Assembly: GCA_016584305.1 (NCBI GenBank)
Contig: JACEEZ010011704.1
Span: 51,562 to 115,561 of the forward strand
Reading direction: 5' to 3'
Length of the DNA stretch: 64,000 nt
DNA from: Chionoecetes opilio
Taxonomy: Eukaryota; Arthropoda; Malacostraca; Decapoda; Majidae
Shown: piece after piece, positions 1 to 11,184 of the stretch
How positions within the stretch are numbered: position 1 is the first letter of the stretch
Layout of the letters: every line of letters starts with the position of its first letter
Position numbers and translations under genes: made by a program
The notes under the pieces: generated by a model
Told to the model about the DNA's origin: nothing
The model's input: the letters and a program-made list of their open reading frames with translations, nothing else
Database searches by the model: none

Positions 1-453
1 GCCCAGTCTCGTCCGTTCCAGCCCGGTCCAACCCGCCTCGCGAAAACAGTGGCCGCCCGGGACTAGTCCAGTCAGACCGGGCCAGAGCAGTCGCGAAAAC
101 GCGCTATTACTAAAAACTAATTCATGTCTGACCTGGTAAATGCTTAGAGTCCTTCCCGCCTATTGGTGGTTTATTTCCTCCAGACCTTCACAGATCCCTT
201 CAGATACCTCTAACACGTAATTATAAAGTGGGAGAAAGATTAAAAAATATAAGAAAAATTACTAACCTCAACCTCCATATAACCTAACCTAACCTGGTAA
301 AAATTTAGTTCTTCCCCGCCCTTAGGTCTCGTTAGGAGGTTATTTGTGAGGTTAGGTTAGTAATATTATTTTGGGGGTTCCAGGGGGGTCATTAAGGGGG
401 GGGGCGGGGGTTGAAGGGGCATCGCTCCCCCACTCTATAATAACGTTTAGTGT
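1..453. repeat. Segmental repeat, copy 1 (cut by window edge)
   Basis: This stretch is repeated in the same orientation at 1950-2402, with scattered substitutions and small indels. It holds the left arm of the foldback element described at 2099-2464 (here about 149-236), followed by a GGTTAGG/AACCTAACC core. The right arm is missing: similarity stops near 453, after about 20 bases of the arm, so this copy is truncated. The shared part reaches the first base of the window, so the true left limit is unknown. No coding potential is supported. Confidence 0.85.
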
Positions 454-1462
454 ACTGCTATAGTATATTAGAAAGATAAGGTGGATAATATAAAATAAAC
501 ATAGGAAGGGCAATACAGGTTGAAGTTCCCAAACTCGGCAACCTCGGGACCAGCGCCGAGCCAAGTAATGGAATTTTCCGACTTTTAGAACGTAGATATA
601 TTAAGGGGAAAAAAAGCATGAAAATCACATGAAAAAAAATTTCAAAAGGTCAATTTTCTCAGAAATAGTTAACACATTGTTCTTCCTTTTCTTTTCACTT
701 TCACCAGTAGGTGTTCCTGGACTGTTTGGGAGCCATAAACCAGTAACAGACCTGTAGAAGTACACAAAATAACAGTGTACACAACTCTACAGTCACAACA
801 CCACTGAACAATAAACAACAACAAATCGGCGGGAGAAAACCAAGCGGCCTAGTGTGGTGGCTCCTAGCGGCCCGACCCGGCAACTACGCGCCGGGTTTTG
901 GGTATTCTGCCGTGTTTTGGAAAATTCGGAACCATAGCCGAGTTTTGGGTGTTGCCGAGTCTTGGGATGCCGAGTTTGGGACTTCAACCTGTACTAAAGA
1001 GGCCAGGCAAGGCTGGTGGGGAGGGAGGCTGGGCTGGGGACCAACAAGAGTAAGAGGCAAGAGATCAAACACTACAAAGTTATGTTTAATGCATCTGATA
1101 ACGTTAACACACTCCGTCTTCTCGGTCCTGCAGTCAAGACGGCCTTTACGTCTTACCTGAAAATATAAACAAAACAATATCAGGCCACGGAAATTTGCAG
1201 ATAATAAGGAAACCCAACAAATTCCCCACAGCAAACCGCACACAAGCGGTGAGTCCATGAGTCTAACGGAGTTAGTGACATGCTGCAAGGCGTTACCGCA
1301 GAGATTTCTTCCTGTAATCTAATACCCTCAAAGTGTTTTTAGCCCAAAACACCCTTCAAAATTATTCAATCGCCATGGGACCAAGCCACTCACACCTGCA
1401 AGTATTGGGCCATATTTTGACCTACTCATCAAAATTGAATTTACAGTTTCGGCTACCCAAAA
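454..1462. other. Unassigned, no supported gene
   Basis: AT-rich to mixed sequence. The longest open frame (about 884-1288, minus strand, 134 codons) has no recognisable domain and biased composition, so I do not call it. Short repeats of a GCCGAGTTTTGGG-like motif occur at about 890-980. Confidence 0.5.
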
Positions 1463-1491
1463 CAGACAGACAGACAGACAGACAGACAGAC
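1463..1491. repeat. (CAGA)n microsatellite
   Basis: About seven perfect tetranucleotide units. CAGA/CTGT tracts recur at 19.5-20.1 kb and 46.6-47.3 kb. Confidence 0.95.
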
Positions 1492-1949
1492 GCGCGGCTA
1501 CTCCTATAGTGTATTAGATGTGTTACGTAAGATCAATTTTGAGGATCTGATCAAAGACTGCAATTAAAAAAAATAGGAGAAAACTTTTCACCTATAAATA
1601 AAGTGGAAGTAGAGTCAAAGCTCTCTTATTGGGACTACTTGGGCCAAGGAGTGGTCCGAGTAATGCAAGGAGCAGAATAATGCACGGAGAAAATAATAAT
1701 ATAAAAAATATAAAAATTCTAGGTGAATAGGCTACAGAAAATTATACATTCATTTTCCAAGATGTTGTTTCAGCAAATTGCGAATATTGTAATTTTTCGT
1801 GAAATGACTTTAGTCTTATGGTCGGCCATCATGGTGTTTCATGTCTTATCAGCAGCACGAGAAGCTCCTGGTCGTCTTCCCCGCTGACTGTAGTGCGCAT
1901 GCGCCAGTTCTCCCCACACTGGTCCAACCTGGTCCTGCTCGCTGGCCTG
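1492..1949. other. Unassigned AT-rich spacer
   Basis: No gene or RNA structure is recognisable. A short GGTCGGCCAT motif near 1820 resembles a stretch of the repeat family described at 19346-19475. Confidence 0.5.
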
Positions 1950-2402
1950 GCCCAGTCTCGTCCGTTCCAGCCCGGTCCAACCCGCCTCGCGAAAACAGTG
2001 GCCGCCCGGGACTAGTCCAGTCCAGACCGGGCCAGAGCAGTCGCGAAAACGCGCTATTACTAAAACCAACTTCATGTCTGACCTGGTAAATGCTAGAGTC
2101 CTTTCCCGCCCTTATTGGTGGTTTTATTTCCTCCAGACCTTCACAGATCCCTTCAGATACCTCTAACACGTAATTATAAAGTGGGGGAAAGATTAAAAAA
2201 TATAAGAAAAATTACTAACCTAACCTCCATATAACCTAACCTAACCTGGTAAAATTCTAGTTCTTCCCCGCCCTTAGGTCTCGTTAGGAGGTTATTTGTG
2301 AGGTTAGGTTAGTAATATTATTTTGGGGGTTCCAGGGGGGTCATTAAGGGGGGGGCGGGGGTTGAAGGGGCATCGCTCCCCAATCTATAATTACGTTTTA
2401 GT
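1950..2402. repeat. Segmental repeat, copy 2
   Basis: Direct second copy of 1-453. The shared part includes about 149 bases outside the foldback element (1950-2098 matches 1-148), so the duplication is larger than the element itself. Here the right arm of the element is complete, which allows its full extent to be read. Confidence 0.85.
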
Positions 2403-2464
2403 GGTATCTGAAGGGATCTGTGAAGGTCTGGAGGAAAAAACCCACTAATAAGGGCGGGAAAGGA
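2099..2464. mobile_element. Foldback/MITE-like element with ~85-bp inverted arms
   Basis: The left arm starts TCCTTTCCCGCCCTTATT at 2099. Its reverse complement closes the element at 2464. Arms of about 85 bp (2099-2185 and 2378-2464) match with few differences, and a second nested inverted pair (ATTACTAACCTAACCTC and its complement) lies inside, so most of the 366 bp folds on itself. The centre holds AACCTAACC/GGTTAGG repeats. There is no coding capacity, so it is non-autonomous. The right end abuts the next element with no spacer. The superfamily is not identifiable, and no target duplication could be read with confidence. Confidence 0.75.
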
Positions 2465-2794
2465 CGGTTATAATGGACGAGAGTTTCGCGGTCGTTTTCA
2501 GAGACACAGACTATTTTTTCTTGGCCTACAATAGGTGCTTGTTCTAATGGAGATTGTTTTATTTTGCGCAAACCAAAAAAATAATAAAAAAAATAAAAAT
2601 AAAAAATAAAAAAAGTATACTTTGTGGTTAAGGTTTAAATAATTAAATAAATTTGTGGTTAATTAAAACCTATAAGGTTAGGTTAGGTTTCATTAAAACC
2701 TTTAAGGTTAGGTTAGGTTTCATTAAAACCTTTAAGGTTAGGTTAGGTTTCATTAAAACCTTAAGGTTAGGTTAGGTTTCATTAAAACCTTAAA

Positions 2795-3414
2795 CCCCTT
2801 CACTGCGGCTGGTACAAATACGGTCTCTTTAGCTATCTAAGGGTTCACTGCGGCTGGTACATATAGGGTTTCTGTATTTAAACTCCGCACTCAATGATAT
2901 TATGGGTAAATATTCGTTGTGATAGGCTTGTATGGCAACAGTGTCAAGTGTTTGCGATATAATAGAACCTCTTTTTCTGCTTGAGTGAGTTAGTGTGACT
3001 AATAAGGTCAAGCGGTACAGTACGACGTGTTGACGCTGCCGCGTCCTCTACTTCAACGGCGAGGCAAAATAGTCAAGATATTCAACATATTCTTGATGGA
3101 TATAAAACAGAAGCATGAATGAATGCATGAATGAATGAATGAAGCATTTATGTACCAAAATAAGCTGTATTATGTTGAGTAGTAAGTGGTTTCATTGTGC
3201 GCCTGGCAGCACGGTCACGCCCTGTTGCTGCACTCTGACGCAGCTCCTCACTTAGCTGGTAGCCTCCACCAAGACCAAACATAGATTTTCTGGTATGGAA
3301 TGAGCATCCTATTCATTTAGGCATTTTAAAATATGATCAGTAATTATTTTAATTTTAATAAAACCTGCCGCACAGGAGTTTAGGCCTATGAATTTGATAT
3401 CAGCAGTGAAGGGG
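2795..3414. mobile_element. piggyBac-like non-autonomous element 1
   Basis: The element starts CCCCTTCACTGC and ends GCAGTGAAGGGG, an inverted terminal repeat of 12 bp. It is preceded by TTAA (2790-2793, with one extra A before the terminus) and followed by TTAA (3415-3418). TTAA target duplication with C-rich termini is the hallmark of the piggyBac superfamily. A subterminal direct repeat (TTCACTGCGGCTGGTACA, about 2799 and 2846) is present. No transposase is encoded in its 620 bp. The insertion split a TTTAAGG step of the surrounding tandem array. Confidence 0.82.
3115..3143. repeat. (ATGA)n microsatellite
   Basis: Imperfect tetranucleotide run inside the first piggyBac-like element. Confidence 0.85.
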
Positions 3415-3467
3415 TTAAGGTTAGGTTAGGTTTCATTAAACTAGAAGGTTAGGTTAGGTTTCATTAA

Positions 3468-4151
3468 CCCTTTCACGCACGGTGACGCGGACCGCGTCAA
3501 AACGGCCCGTCTGCAATCTGAGCTTTTGACGCGAATTGCGTCAAAAAACAGTTAAAAATTCGCCAAAAATAAAGTATTTATCAAAATTGCGTCAAAAGTT
3601 TCTGCATCAAAGATCCAACCTAGAGCTATAAAATAAACTAATTGTCAACTCTCTCGTGTGAGCGGATGTGAAATGATAAGGGTTTGTGTGTCAGTTTCCA
3701 CTCAGCAGGCAGCCTGTGCGCGCGGATTGTCGTCCCTTTAAAATGTGTCCCGAGCTGGCCATAATGGCCATATGAAAATTATAATGGTAGCGTTGGAATC
3801 CTCATAAAAATCCGCTTTAAACCATAAAAAGTTGACTCAGGAAGTTTCGAACTACGAAGTGGTGAACGTAAGTATTTCTTATTTCTCTTTACTCAATATT
3901 TTTTCGGAGTCGGTAAATTCCGCTATTTATTTGCATTTCTTGTTATTTTTTTCTTTCATAAGGCAGAATAATCTCTTCCAAAACCAATGATATATAATAA
4001 TGTCAGGAAAAAAGAATACATGTTGGTGAAATTGATAACATAAAAAATTATTCGCCGCACAGTCTGGCCATTTCGCGGGGCCCCTTAGGGAGCATAAGAC
4101 GGATGTTGCAGTGGACTGAAAAACTTATTAAATTTTTCATGCGTGAAAGGG
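3468..4151. mobile_element. piggyBac-like non-autonomous element 2
   Basis: Termini are CCCTTTCACGC and its exact complement GCGTGAAAGGG, flanked on both sides by TTAA (3464-3467 and 4152-4155). The 684-bp interior has no transposase. Near the left end a GACGCG/GCGTCAAAA motif is repeated (about 3482-3600). The termini and target choice match piggyBac elements. The interior is unrelated to the element at 2795, so these are two families inserted 50 bp apart in the same host array. Confidence 0.88.
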
Positions 4152-4368
4152 TTAAAAACCTATAAGGTTAGGTTGGTATCATTAAAACATGTAAGGTTAT
4201 TTTGGTTTCATTTTTTATTTTATTATTTTAATTTTTTATTTTGGGGGGTTTTGGTTTGCGCAAAAAAACTAGCACCATTAGAACAAGCACCTATTGCAGG
4301 CCAAGAAAAAATAGTCGGTGTCTCTGAAAACGACCGCGAAACTCTCGTCCATTATAACCGAGTTCCCT

Positions 4369-4373
4369 GTGTC

Positions 4374-4412
<39 letters not shown>
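4369..4412. repeat. (GT)n microsatellite
   Basis: Nearly perfect dinucleotide run just outside the right arm of the element at 2465-4360. Confidence 0.95.
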
Positions 4413-4414
<2 letters not shown>

Positions 4415-4439
4415 TTTGGGCGAAGGGGGAGAGTGTGGG

Positions 4440-4861
4440 GGTAAATTTTTACGATGGCACCAAATTTCCCTACACAATTGGGAGCATGGTTTTTGTTTAC
4501 CTTATTGTATTCTAAGAGACATTTTCTCAGTGAGCTTTCCGTCGCAAATCAATAGTTTCGAGATATAGAACATCTTAGGTGGGGGGAGGAATATGTCTCC
4601 TTGTTTACAAAATGCCTCCCTCTTCCTCTTCTTGTGACCTGCATCGCTTTTGTTTCGGAGACGCACCCGTGGCTACCTTACCTAACCTAACCTGAACCTT
4701 ACCTTACCTAACCTAACCTAACCTTTAACCTCCTAACTGGGTCCAATAATAAAAGTTTAATTAAAATACCAAACAAAAGCGATGCAGGTCACAAAAAGAG
4801 GAAGGGGGAGGCTTTTTGTAAACAAAAACTTTTCCCTCCCCCACCAAAATGTTCTATATCT
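4440..4861. repeat. Palindromic repeat family P, left part (split by LINE1)
   Basis: The sequence from about 4450 to 4655 is complemented by 4770-4861 and then by 10322-10480, so one palindromic repeat of about 600 bp is interrupted by the LINE at 4862-10321. The centre (4675-4735) is AACCT/ACCTT-rich. A related copy lies at 48470-48880. No coding capacity. Confidence 0.82.
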
Positions 4862-4899
4862 TTGAGTACCGGGGGTGGTGACAAGACGTTGTGTTCCAG

Positions 4900-7400
4900 C
4901 TCCCCCCCAAAAGTATAACCCTACTATCGTTTCACTACCACGACACTACACTAAGTTGTAGTGTGCCTGTTTCTCTGTGTGGTGACGGTGTTGAAAGGGC
5001 CCCCTGGCCCCCCCCTATTCCCGTGTTGATCCGCCTGACAAGACGGCCCCCACCCGGTGCCGTGGCATGGCACCATTTCAACTGTCCCCAAGGGGTCCGT
5101 CGCCTTCCCCTCCGCTGGTGAGACCCCCTGCCTGAAAAAACTGCAAGCTTGCACGCTCCTTCGCCTCCATCACTCCCCTCCTCCCCCCCCCGCGATGCTA
5201 TACCCACCATTCGCGCTTCTGAATCCGCCTGCTCTCGCCTTCCCAGCCTAATCCCCTCTCATCTCAGGTAAAGTGAGGACTCAGATCATTTATCAACCCC
5301 GGGAAGGTGTCCGGCGGTTTTTGATTCCTTTTTTCAAAAAAATTTGTGTCAGCATCAACCACACCGGGGGGGGCAGAGGTATCAATTTCGAGGGGGGCCA
5401 ACCTTGAAAAACCCCTTTCCCAGCCCCCAAGTCTATCACAACGGGGGGAGTGGCCCCGTGAAGGCTGGGTTGCATCGGCACGACCCGCTACATGTTCGGG
5501 AATTTCCCTGTTTCCCCAAAAAGCAAAATGACGGTTCTGCTGGGGCTGACTGTATTTGGGGCCCCCCTTCCCCGTAATTTTTAGTCCCTTAGATCCCGAC
5601 CCCCGCCCGGGGACGGTGAGTCGGGGGCCCAAACCCTGGCAAAGGGTCAAATTTCGGGGGCCCCCTCCAGCCCGGGGTCTCTCTAGACAAGCGGTGTACT
5701 GGGTCCGGCCCCACACCCTCCCTGTCCCCCGGGCACCCGCTGCCTCCTTTTGGCCATGGTAATGCCCCCTCAACATGAAGATCCGCTGCAGTAATGCAGG
5801 GTTTTTCAGTTAAAGGGGGGTGTGCCCGGCCGGTGTAGTACCCCTTTTTTGTGTGATGACCCCCCTCCCCTAAAAGCGTGCCCGTTTTTACCTCCAGGCG
5901 ATGCAGGTGCAACCCCTTCAACTGAGCCCCCTTTTTCCATCTCGGAGGAAGGGGAAGCTGAGGGACCACCCGGACCTTCCGCCCAAAGGGGGGCCCCCCG
6001 TAGGGAGCCGTCCTCCCCTATCGCCCCCTTCCGTGCCAGCCGTTCCAGTGCCTCCCCTGCCTGCGCCAAATCCAAGGCCGCCCCCTGATCCTATGAGCCC
6101 CTCCTTTACGTTGTCCAGCTGGCTGCTGGCTGCGTCACCCCCCCCGTCCACCCACTATCAGGGGCCCCTTCCCCCAAACCCCCAAAGGCGCCAACAGCCC
6201 CCCCCGGACCGTAACATCCCCAAAAACTTAAATATAGGCACGGCCCTCCTTCCACCCGGAGGGGCCCTTGGGGAGGATATGGGGGGACTTTCCATCCCCC
6301 ACCCCCTTATCACCTAATCCCCCACCCCGACCTGTTCCTTTCCCTGCCTTCCCAGCCTCAGCGCCAGCCCAAACTGCCGGGCAGCTCAACACCCCTCCCT
6401 CACGGGCAGTGCTAACCTTGCCCCCCCTTCCCCCTTCTCGGGCCCAGCATGCTTCGGGCTTTCGGCCCAGCCTTCTTAAAGGGAATTGCCCCCATTGCAT
6501 TAAATTTTTTTAATCTCCTTATTCGGGTTCCAGCCCCCAGGGACAGCCTCATTCGATGCCGCCACCCCCTTACCTTTCCTTATTCAATCACGCGGTGAGC
6601 CCTTTTACCCCCCTCCCACTTATCTTCTGGAACGCCGGTCTCTGTCCGGAAACTTCCAGTTTTTAAAACCACGCTTCATCATCACTCCTCTAGTTTTTTG
6701 GCGTCTGTGAGACGTGGTCACAACGCATTCTCCCCCTCCTTCCCAATATGCTTCTACAGGAGGCCCCGGGGGGACCGGCGGGGCAGGAGGGGGCCCTCTT
6801 TGCTGGCCCACCGCCCCTCTCTTCTCCCCCTCTATACACCCCTTTTCCCTGGGGTGGCCTGGAACCGGGGGGGGACTTTTATTTTTGATTAGGGCCCCTT
6901 CAGTTTCTTTTATTACAACCATGTTTAGATAAACCCTTTCAGAATTCCAGCACTTTTTCTCTAGCTTTCCCCCCAGCTTTAATAAGGGGTGTTTTAATGC
7001 CCATCATGACCTCTGGGAACCGCCCTCCCCGGACCCGGAAAAAACCGCTCGGGCGGCCCCTCTCGAGTTTTTCTGGGGACAGTGCTTCTTTATCTCTCCT
7101 TACTCCCCCTGGCCTCCCCCCCCAAATGACCCAGTTCGGGGAACCCCTCCCCCTTTGGGACCTCTGCCTGGGTAAGGCCCCCTCCTCCTCACCACGTCCA
7201 ATTTGGCCCCTTTTACAGGGGAGCGACCATTTTCCTTGTTTTTTCCTTTCCCTTCAGTCCCACCACCCCCCCCCCCCTTCACGCAGACCTTTTGGTCTTA
7301 CCAAGGAGACTGGGGCTCTTTTCAATCAGAATTAAATTACTTACCCCTCCCATTACCCCCCCTTCATCGGTATTTTTAAATACCTCCGGTCACCCTGGGG
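4900..7400 (+). pseudogene. LINE1 5' region and presumed ORF1 (frames unreadable)
   Basis: This part of LINE1 precedes the first recognisable ORF2 traces, so it should hold the 5' UTR and ORF1, the RNA-binding protein of such elements. It is extremely C-rich with many homopolymer runs and no frame longer than about 170 codons. I could not identify an RNA-recognition or CCHC domain. The call rests on position only. Confidence 0.4.
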
Positions 7401-7449
7401 CGGGGGGCCCACCACTTTAATCTAATATTTCCCCCCACCCCCCCCCGCT

Positions 7450-10226
7450 TTTTCCCCGAGCCCCGGTGGCCCCGGGAAAGTTGCGGCAGCCCTTCAGGCC
7501 AAACCCCAAACCCTTTACTGCGTGGCGAAAAACCCCCATTCCCTTGCTCCTATCGTTTCCGTTTTTTGGGGCCCGATGCAAACGTGTTATTCTTGTGAGA
7601 AACTTCTGCATGGGCCCCTTTTTTGGTTCCCTGTCCTTTTCCTCCCCCATCTCCCGGGCTTGGTCTTTTTCGGAAGATGGTCCACCCCCAGGGCCCCCCT
7701 TCCTTTTCCCTTATAATAAAGGTGCCCTTTGTCACTGATGCCGAAAAAAATCGAGTGCCCTTTCCTCCCCCATTCACACTACACTCGGCTCTCCAACCCC
7801 GTACCCCACTGTGTTACCCCTTCCACACCGGCCCTACAATTAGCATGCTAAACCCCCAGGAGCTTTTCTCTCTTTACACGCCCCGTCCCGGGAAGGCGGT
7901 GGGGCCCGGACAAAATCCCAACGAGTTTTTTCGCCGCCCCCAGATGCTCGGGTCCCTCCCCCCCTTGGACGCCTCAACGCCCGCTGGCTGTCGGGGACTT
8001 CCCCCCTGTTGGGTCTGCCATCACAAACCTATTTTAAGCCGGCAAGGCCCCTTGAGGTTTTTCCTCCTATGGCCCCCTTTCCTTCTCTCTAATCTCGTAA
8101 GGGAGTAGAACAAAAATACGGTGTAGGTTTTACATGGTGGTTGGAACACAAAAACCCTTTTTCCCCTCAAACAGTTCGGGTTTTTGTCCCCACCGGGGCA
8201 CCCTGCTGCCCCGCTCCCGCTGGAGCACCACTACAGGAAGATTTCCCCCAAACAATACACTAATAGCCTTTATGACCTCCCAAACACTTTTTTACACCCC
8301 CTCCATAATGCCTCATTGGGAAAAATTTCCCGCCCAGGATGCATGGGTCCCCCTCCAAAGGGGTTTTTAAAACCCCCCTGTCTTCCAGGTCCTTCTCTCG
8401 GTGATCGGGAAAAACCCCTTCCGGTCTTTCCCGGTCACCAGAGGGGTCCCAGGGGTTTTCCCCCTCGTCCTGTCCTCTTAACTCTTTCTTTTAGACTTTC
8501 CCTGCTTCCATGCACACGCACCATTATCTGATGACTCTCTCTCATTTTCTCTGCTCCACATCCAGGGGGCTCAAGACCATTTCAACTTGGGGTTGATGCC
8601 GTCCCTCAGGACCCCCCGTTGGGGCCCGACGGGGGATGCCCCGAAGTTAGCCTTTGTGCTTCACCCGAAGGGATTTCCCCAAAATCCCAATGGTCACCAT
8701 TAATGGGGCCCCAATTTCCCCTTAAAACCAGCACAAAAAACCCTTTGGGTTTTCTGTTGGGTGGCCCCCGCCTAACCTGGGGCCGCCCCAAAGTACCTGG
8801 TGACCTGTGCCTCAAGAGGCTAAAATTAATGAAGTCCCTTTCAGGGGTCAATGGGGTGCGGACAGGGAAAACCCTCCTTCATTCATAGCATTTCACCGTA
8901 CCGCTTAGACTCGGGGTGAGGTTAGGTGCGGGCCCCACCTTCCCCCCTCCCAAGTTAGATGTAATCCAGAAAAATGCCCTTCGATAGCTTTGGGGGCCTT
9001 TAGGTCCTCCCCAGTCACAGCCCTTCAGGCAAATCCTCCCTTTTTCCCCGTCCACCCCGCTCACCCCTGGTCCGCACCCACACAAAAATTGCCTCCTCTC
9101 CAGCCCATGCCCTCCACTCCCCCCTCCTCCGACACGGTAGGAACCCTTTTAGGCCCCCTGCCGTATCAACCCACACACCTTTGTAAGCGGCCCTCTCCTT
9201 CTTGCTTCTATCCGGGGACTCCCCCCCCCTTTTTACTTGGGGAAGACCTCCCCTGGGCCCTTTGGTTTTTCCCCTTTTCTTCTCTAATTTCTCTGTCCCT
9301 TCACACACCAAACCCCCTGGTCCAAGGTGCCTGTCCGGTGCAGGGCAGGGACCTTTTTTATCCCTCCTACACACCCCTACAATAACTCCCTCCACATTTC
9401 CCGAGGCTCCCCCCTCCGCCCCTCCCTCTGTAGGGGCGGCCATGTTCACCCCGGGCCCGGTCACGCCCCCGCCTGGGGGTTGCCCACCCCCTGCCTCCAT
9501 CTGCGACAGAAATTTTTCCATCAGGGGGCATCAAAATGCCCCCACCGGGCCCCCCCCCTGTGCTGTAACCCTTTTCACTGACTCCCCCCAGCCCTCCCAA
9601 ATTTTCCGACGCACCGCCTATCATCACCATGCCCTTTGTTTTCACATCCACCACTCTTGCTCATTTTCCTCCCTGGCCTGTCTCCACCTTCGTGGGGTTC
9701 CCCCCCACATTGGTGTGGGGCAACACGTGGGCCCACAGGGCGGCAGCGGGGCACACTCCCTCCCCTCTCCCATAGACATGACCCCCGACCACTGATTCCC
9801 TGATTTCAGATAATGAAAACCCACACTGGGCAATGAACTGACGACGCCTTACAGTAAATTTCCTTTGGGCTATACGACTACCACGACCCACGGGGGGACC
9901 CACCCCCCCCTCCCTGGACACCGCGTCCCCAGACTCCCGGGTTTCCACACCCGCCTCAACGCCCACCTACACAAATGGGCATGACAGATGACCCTCACTG
10001 CCCCTGGTGCCCCACATACCCGGACACACCTGAACACCTCCTCCTGCAATGTCCTCGTCACCACTCCCACCGCAGGGGCACTCCTCCAATCTCTATCCCC
10101 ACTCCTCCTCGCAGGCCAACTCTAGCTGACCTCCTGGGTGGCTCTCCAGACCCCGGCTTGGCCTTCAAAAATTCTCAAACACACCGGGACCTTCCTAACA
10201 CAAATCGGGCCAACGCACAGGACTAA
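7450..10226 (+). pseudogene. LINE1 ORF2: endonuclease, reverse transcriptase, RNase H, CCHC (frameshifted)
   Basis: Replicative polyprotein of a non-LTR element, here non-functional as written. Around 7960-7995 a frame reads LGRLNARWL, resembling the endonuclease LGDFNARHPxW motif. From about 8700 to 8890 frames carry RLTWGRP and LKLMKSLSGVN, and 8960-9030 encodes a run ending GAFRSSPVTALQA, the conserved segment after the RT palm in Jockey/I-type LINEs. FTDS near 9575 and HIGVG near 9710 fit RNase H (TDS, then WVPSHxGxxGNE). The last frame (9975-10226) shows CPWCPTYPDTPEHLLLQC, a C-x2-C-x8-H-x4-C knuckle. At least six frame changes are needed to join these. Confidence 0.8.
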
Positions 10227-10321
10227 CCTGCTAACCCATCTGCATACTGCCCCCTTCGGGCACTAGAGGCTGTGGTCACCACAGCCTGCACGGCCCCTTT
10301 CAAACCCCCAACAACAACAAT

Positions 10322-10480
10322 AAAATGTTTTTATATCTCCGAAACTATTGATTTGCGACGGAAAGCTCAAAGAGAAAATGTCTCTTAGAATACAATAAGG
10401 TAAAAAAAAACCATGCTCCCAATTGTGTAGGGAAGTTTGGTCCTATCGTAAAATAATACCATGTGGGAAAAACGCTACCG
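10322..10480. repeat. Palindromic repeat family P, right part
   Basis: Continues the palindrome begun at 4440-4861. TATCTCCGAAACTATTGATT onward is the complement of about 4440-4565. Its first ~16 bases are the LINE1 target duplication. Confidence 0.82.
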
Positions 10481-11184
10481 TAGAAATTGACCGAAATAAC
10501 TAGTGTACGAACGGGACAAAAAACCCTTCTGGTCCTAGTTTAAATTAATACCCATAAAAAAAAAAGGTATTATTCTAGTGTTCCTAGTACAGTAATAGTA
10601 GTTCCTAGTCTAGTACTCCCCCTCTCCCACAAAACAGGCTTGGGGACCTGGGGCAATGGCGGGATATTTGGCTGGGGGTAAAAAAATATGCGTCGCAACC
10701 ACATAGTTTTGAGTTAGGTGTGTTGTAAAAATTCCCTAGATCTAGGGAAAAATTTCTTTGGATTTCTTCTGAGTCCAGAGACGTGTGAACCTGACGATCC
10801 CACAGAATGAGACCGAAGGGTCCCAGAACCCCCCCAAATCCCCCCCTAGGAGGTTAGGCTAGATTTTTTTAGGTCAGGTTAGATTTGGTTAGGTTAGGTT
10901 AGGTTAGATTTGATTAGGTTAGTTTATCGGTGGGTTAAGCCCCCGCTAGGATAGGTAATTTTGGTTTTGAACAAATTTCTCTAGATATAAGGCAATGACC
11001 CTAGATCTAGGGAATTTTACCCCTACAAAAACTCCTTAAATTACGTATTTTCCCACGCATAATTTGTTGCCCACCCGAAAACCCCGCGTTCCCCCCGGTC
11101 TTGACTTGTTTTGGGGGAAGTGGGGAGTCGGGGCAAAACACTAGAACTTTCCCCAAAAAAATCCATTTTAAACGTCAAAAAAAG
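10481..11184. repeat. Palindromic GGTTAGG-cored repeat (arms 10721-10760 and 10990-11035)
   Basis: Both arms contain CCCTAGATCTAGGG followed by A/T-rich sequence and are inverted relative to each other. The core (10850-10925) is GGTTAGG/GGTTAGATTT-rich. No gene is seen in this interval. The rest is unassigned AT-rich sequence with several CTAGT motifs. Confidence 0.65.

Larger units (their letters stand above)
2465..4360. mobile_element. GGTTAGG-cored inverted-repeat element, with two nested insertions
   Basis: The termini (2465-2575 and about 4249-4360) are inverted copies of a ~110-bp arm starting CGGTTATAATGGACGAGAGT and ending near TTTTGCGCAAA. Between the arms is an A/T-rich stretch and a ~30-bp tandem repeat built on GGTTAGGTTAGGTTTCATTA. 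Two insertions (2795-3414 and 3468-4151) occupy TTAA sites of this tandem repeat. Removing them restores the repeat period. The same arms occur at about 11.8, 30.8, 39.4, 42.9-43.5, 48.2-48.4 and 59.8-60.2 kb. No protein is encoded; it is a non-autonomous repeat. Confidence 0.8.
4862..10321 (+). mobile_element. LINE1: I-type non-LTR retrotransposon with target duplication
   Basis: A 5.46-kb insertion lies between direct copies of AAAATGTTCTATATCT (4846-4861; 10322-10338 with one substitution and one inserted T), the expected target-site duplication of target-primed reverse transcription. The 3' end is a short (CAA)n tail ending at 10321. The coding strand is +. Recognisable products, in order, are an endonuclease trace near 7960, reverse transcriptase (about 8580-9040), an RNase H region (about 9540-9770) and a C-terminal CCHC knuckle (9975-10226). 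RT plus RNase H plus terminal CCHC is typical of the I group. Runs of C and T break all frames every few dozen codons. Confidence 0.85.

Noticed and set aside
884..1288. 134-codon minus-strand open frame
   Set aside because: No domain, no splice or promoter context, and long frames of this size are expected by chance here.
5264..9795. Many Pro/Gly-rich open frames on both strands between 5 and 17 kb
   Set aside because: They arise from the GC-rich, homopolymer-ridden LINE sequences. Only fragments with conserved LINE motifs were kept.
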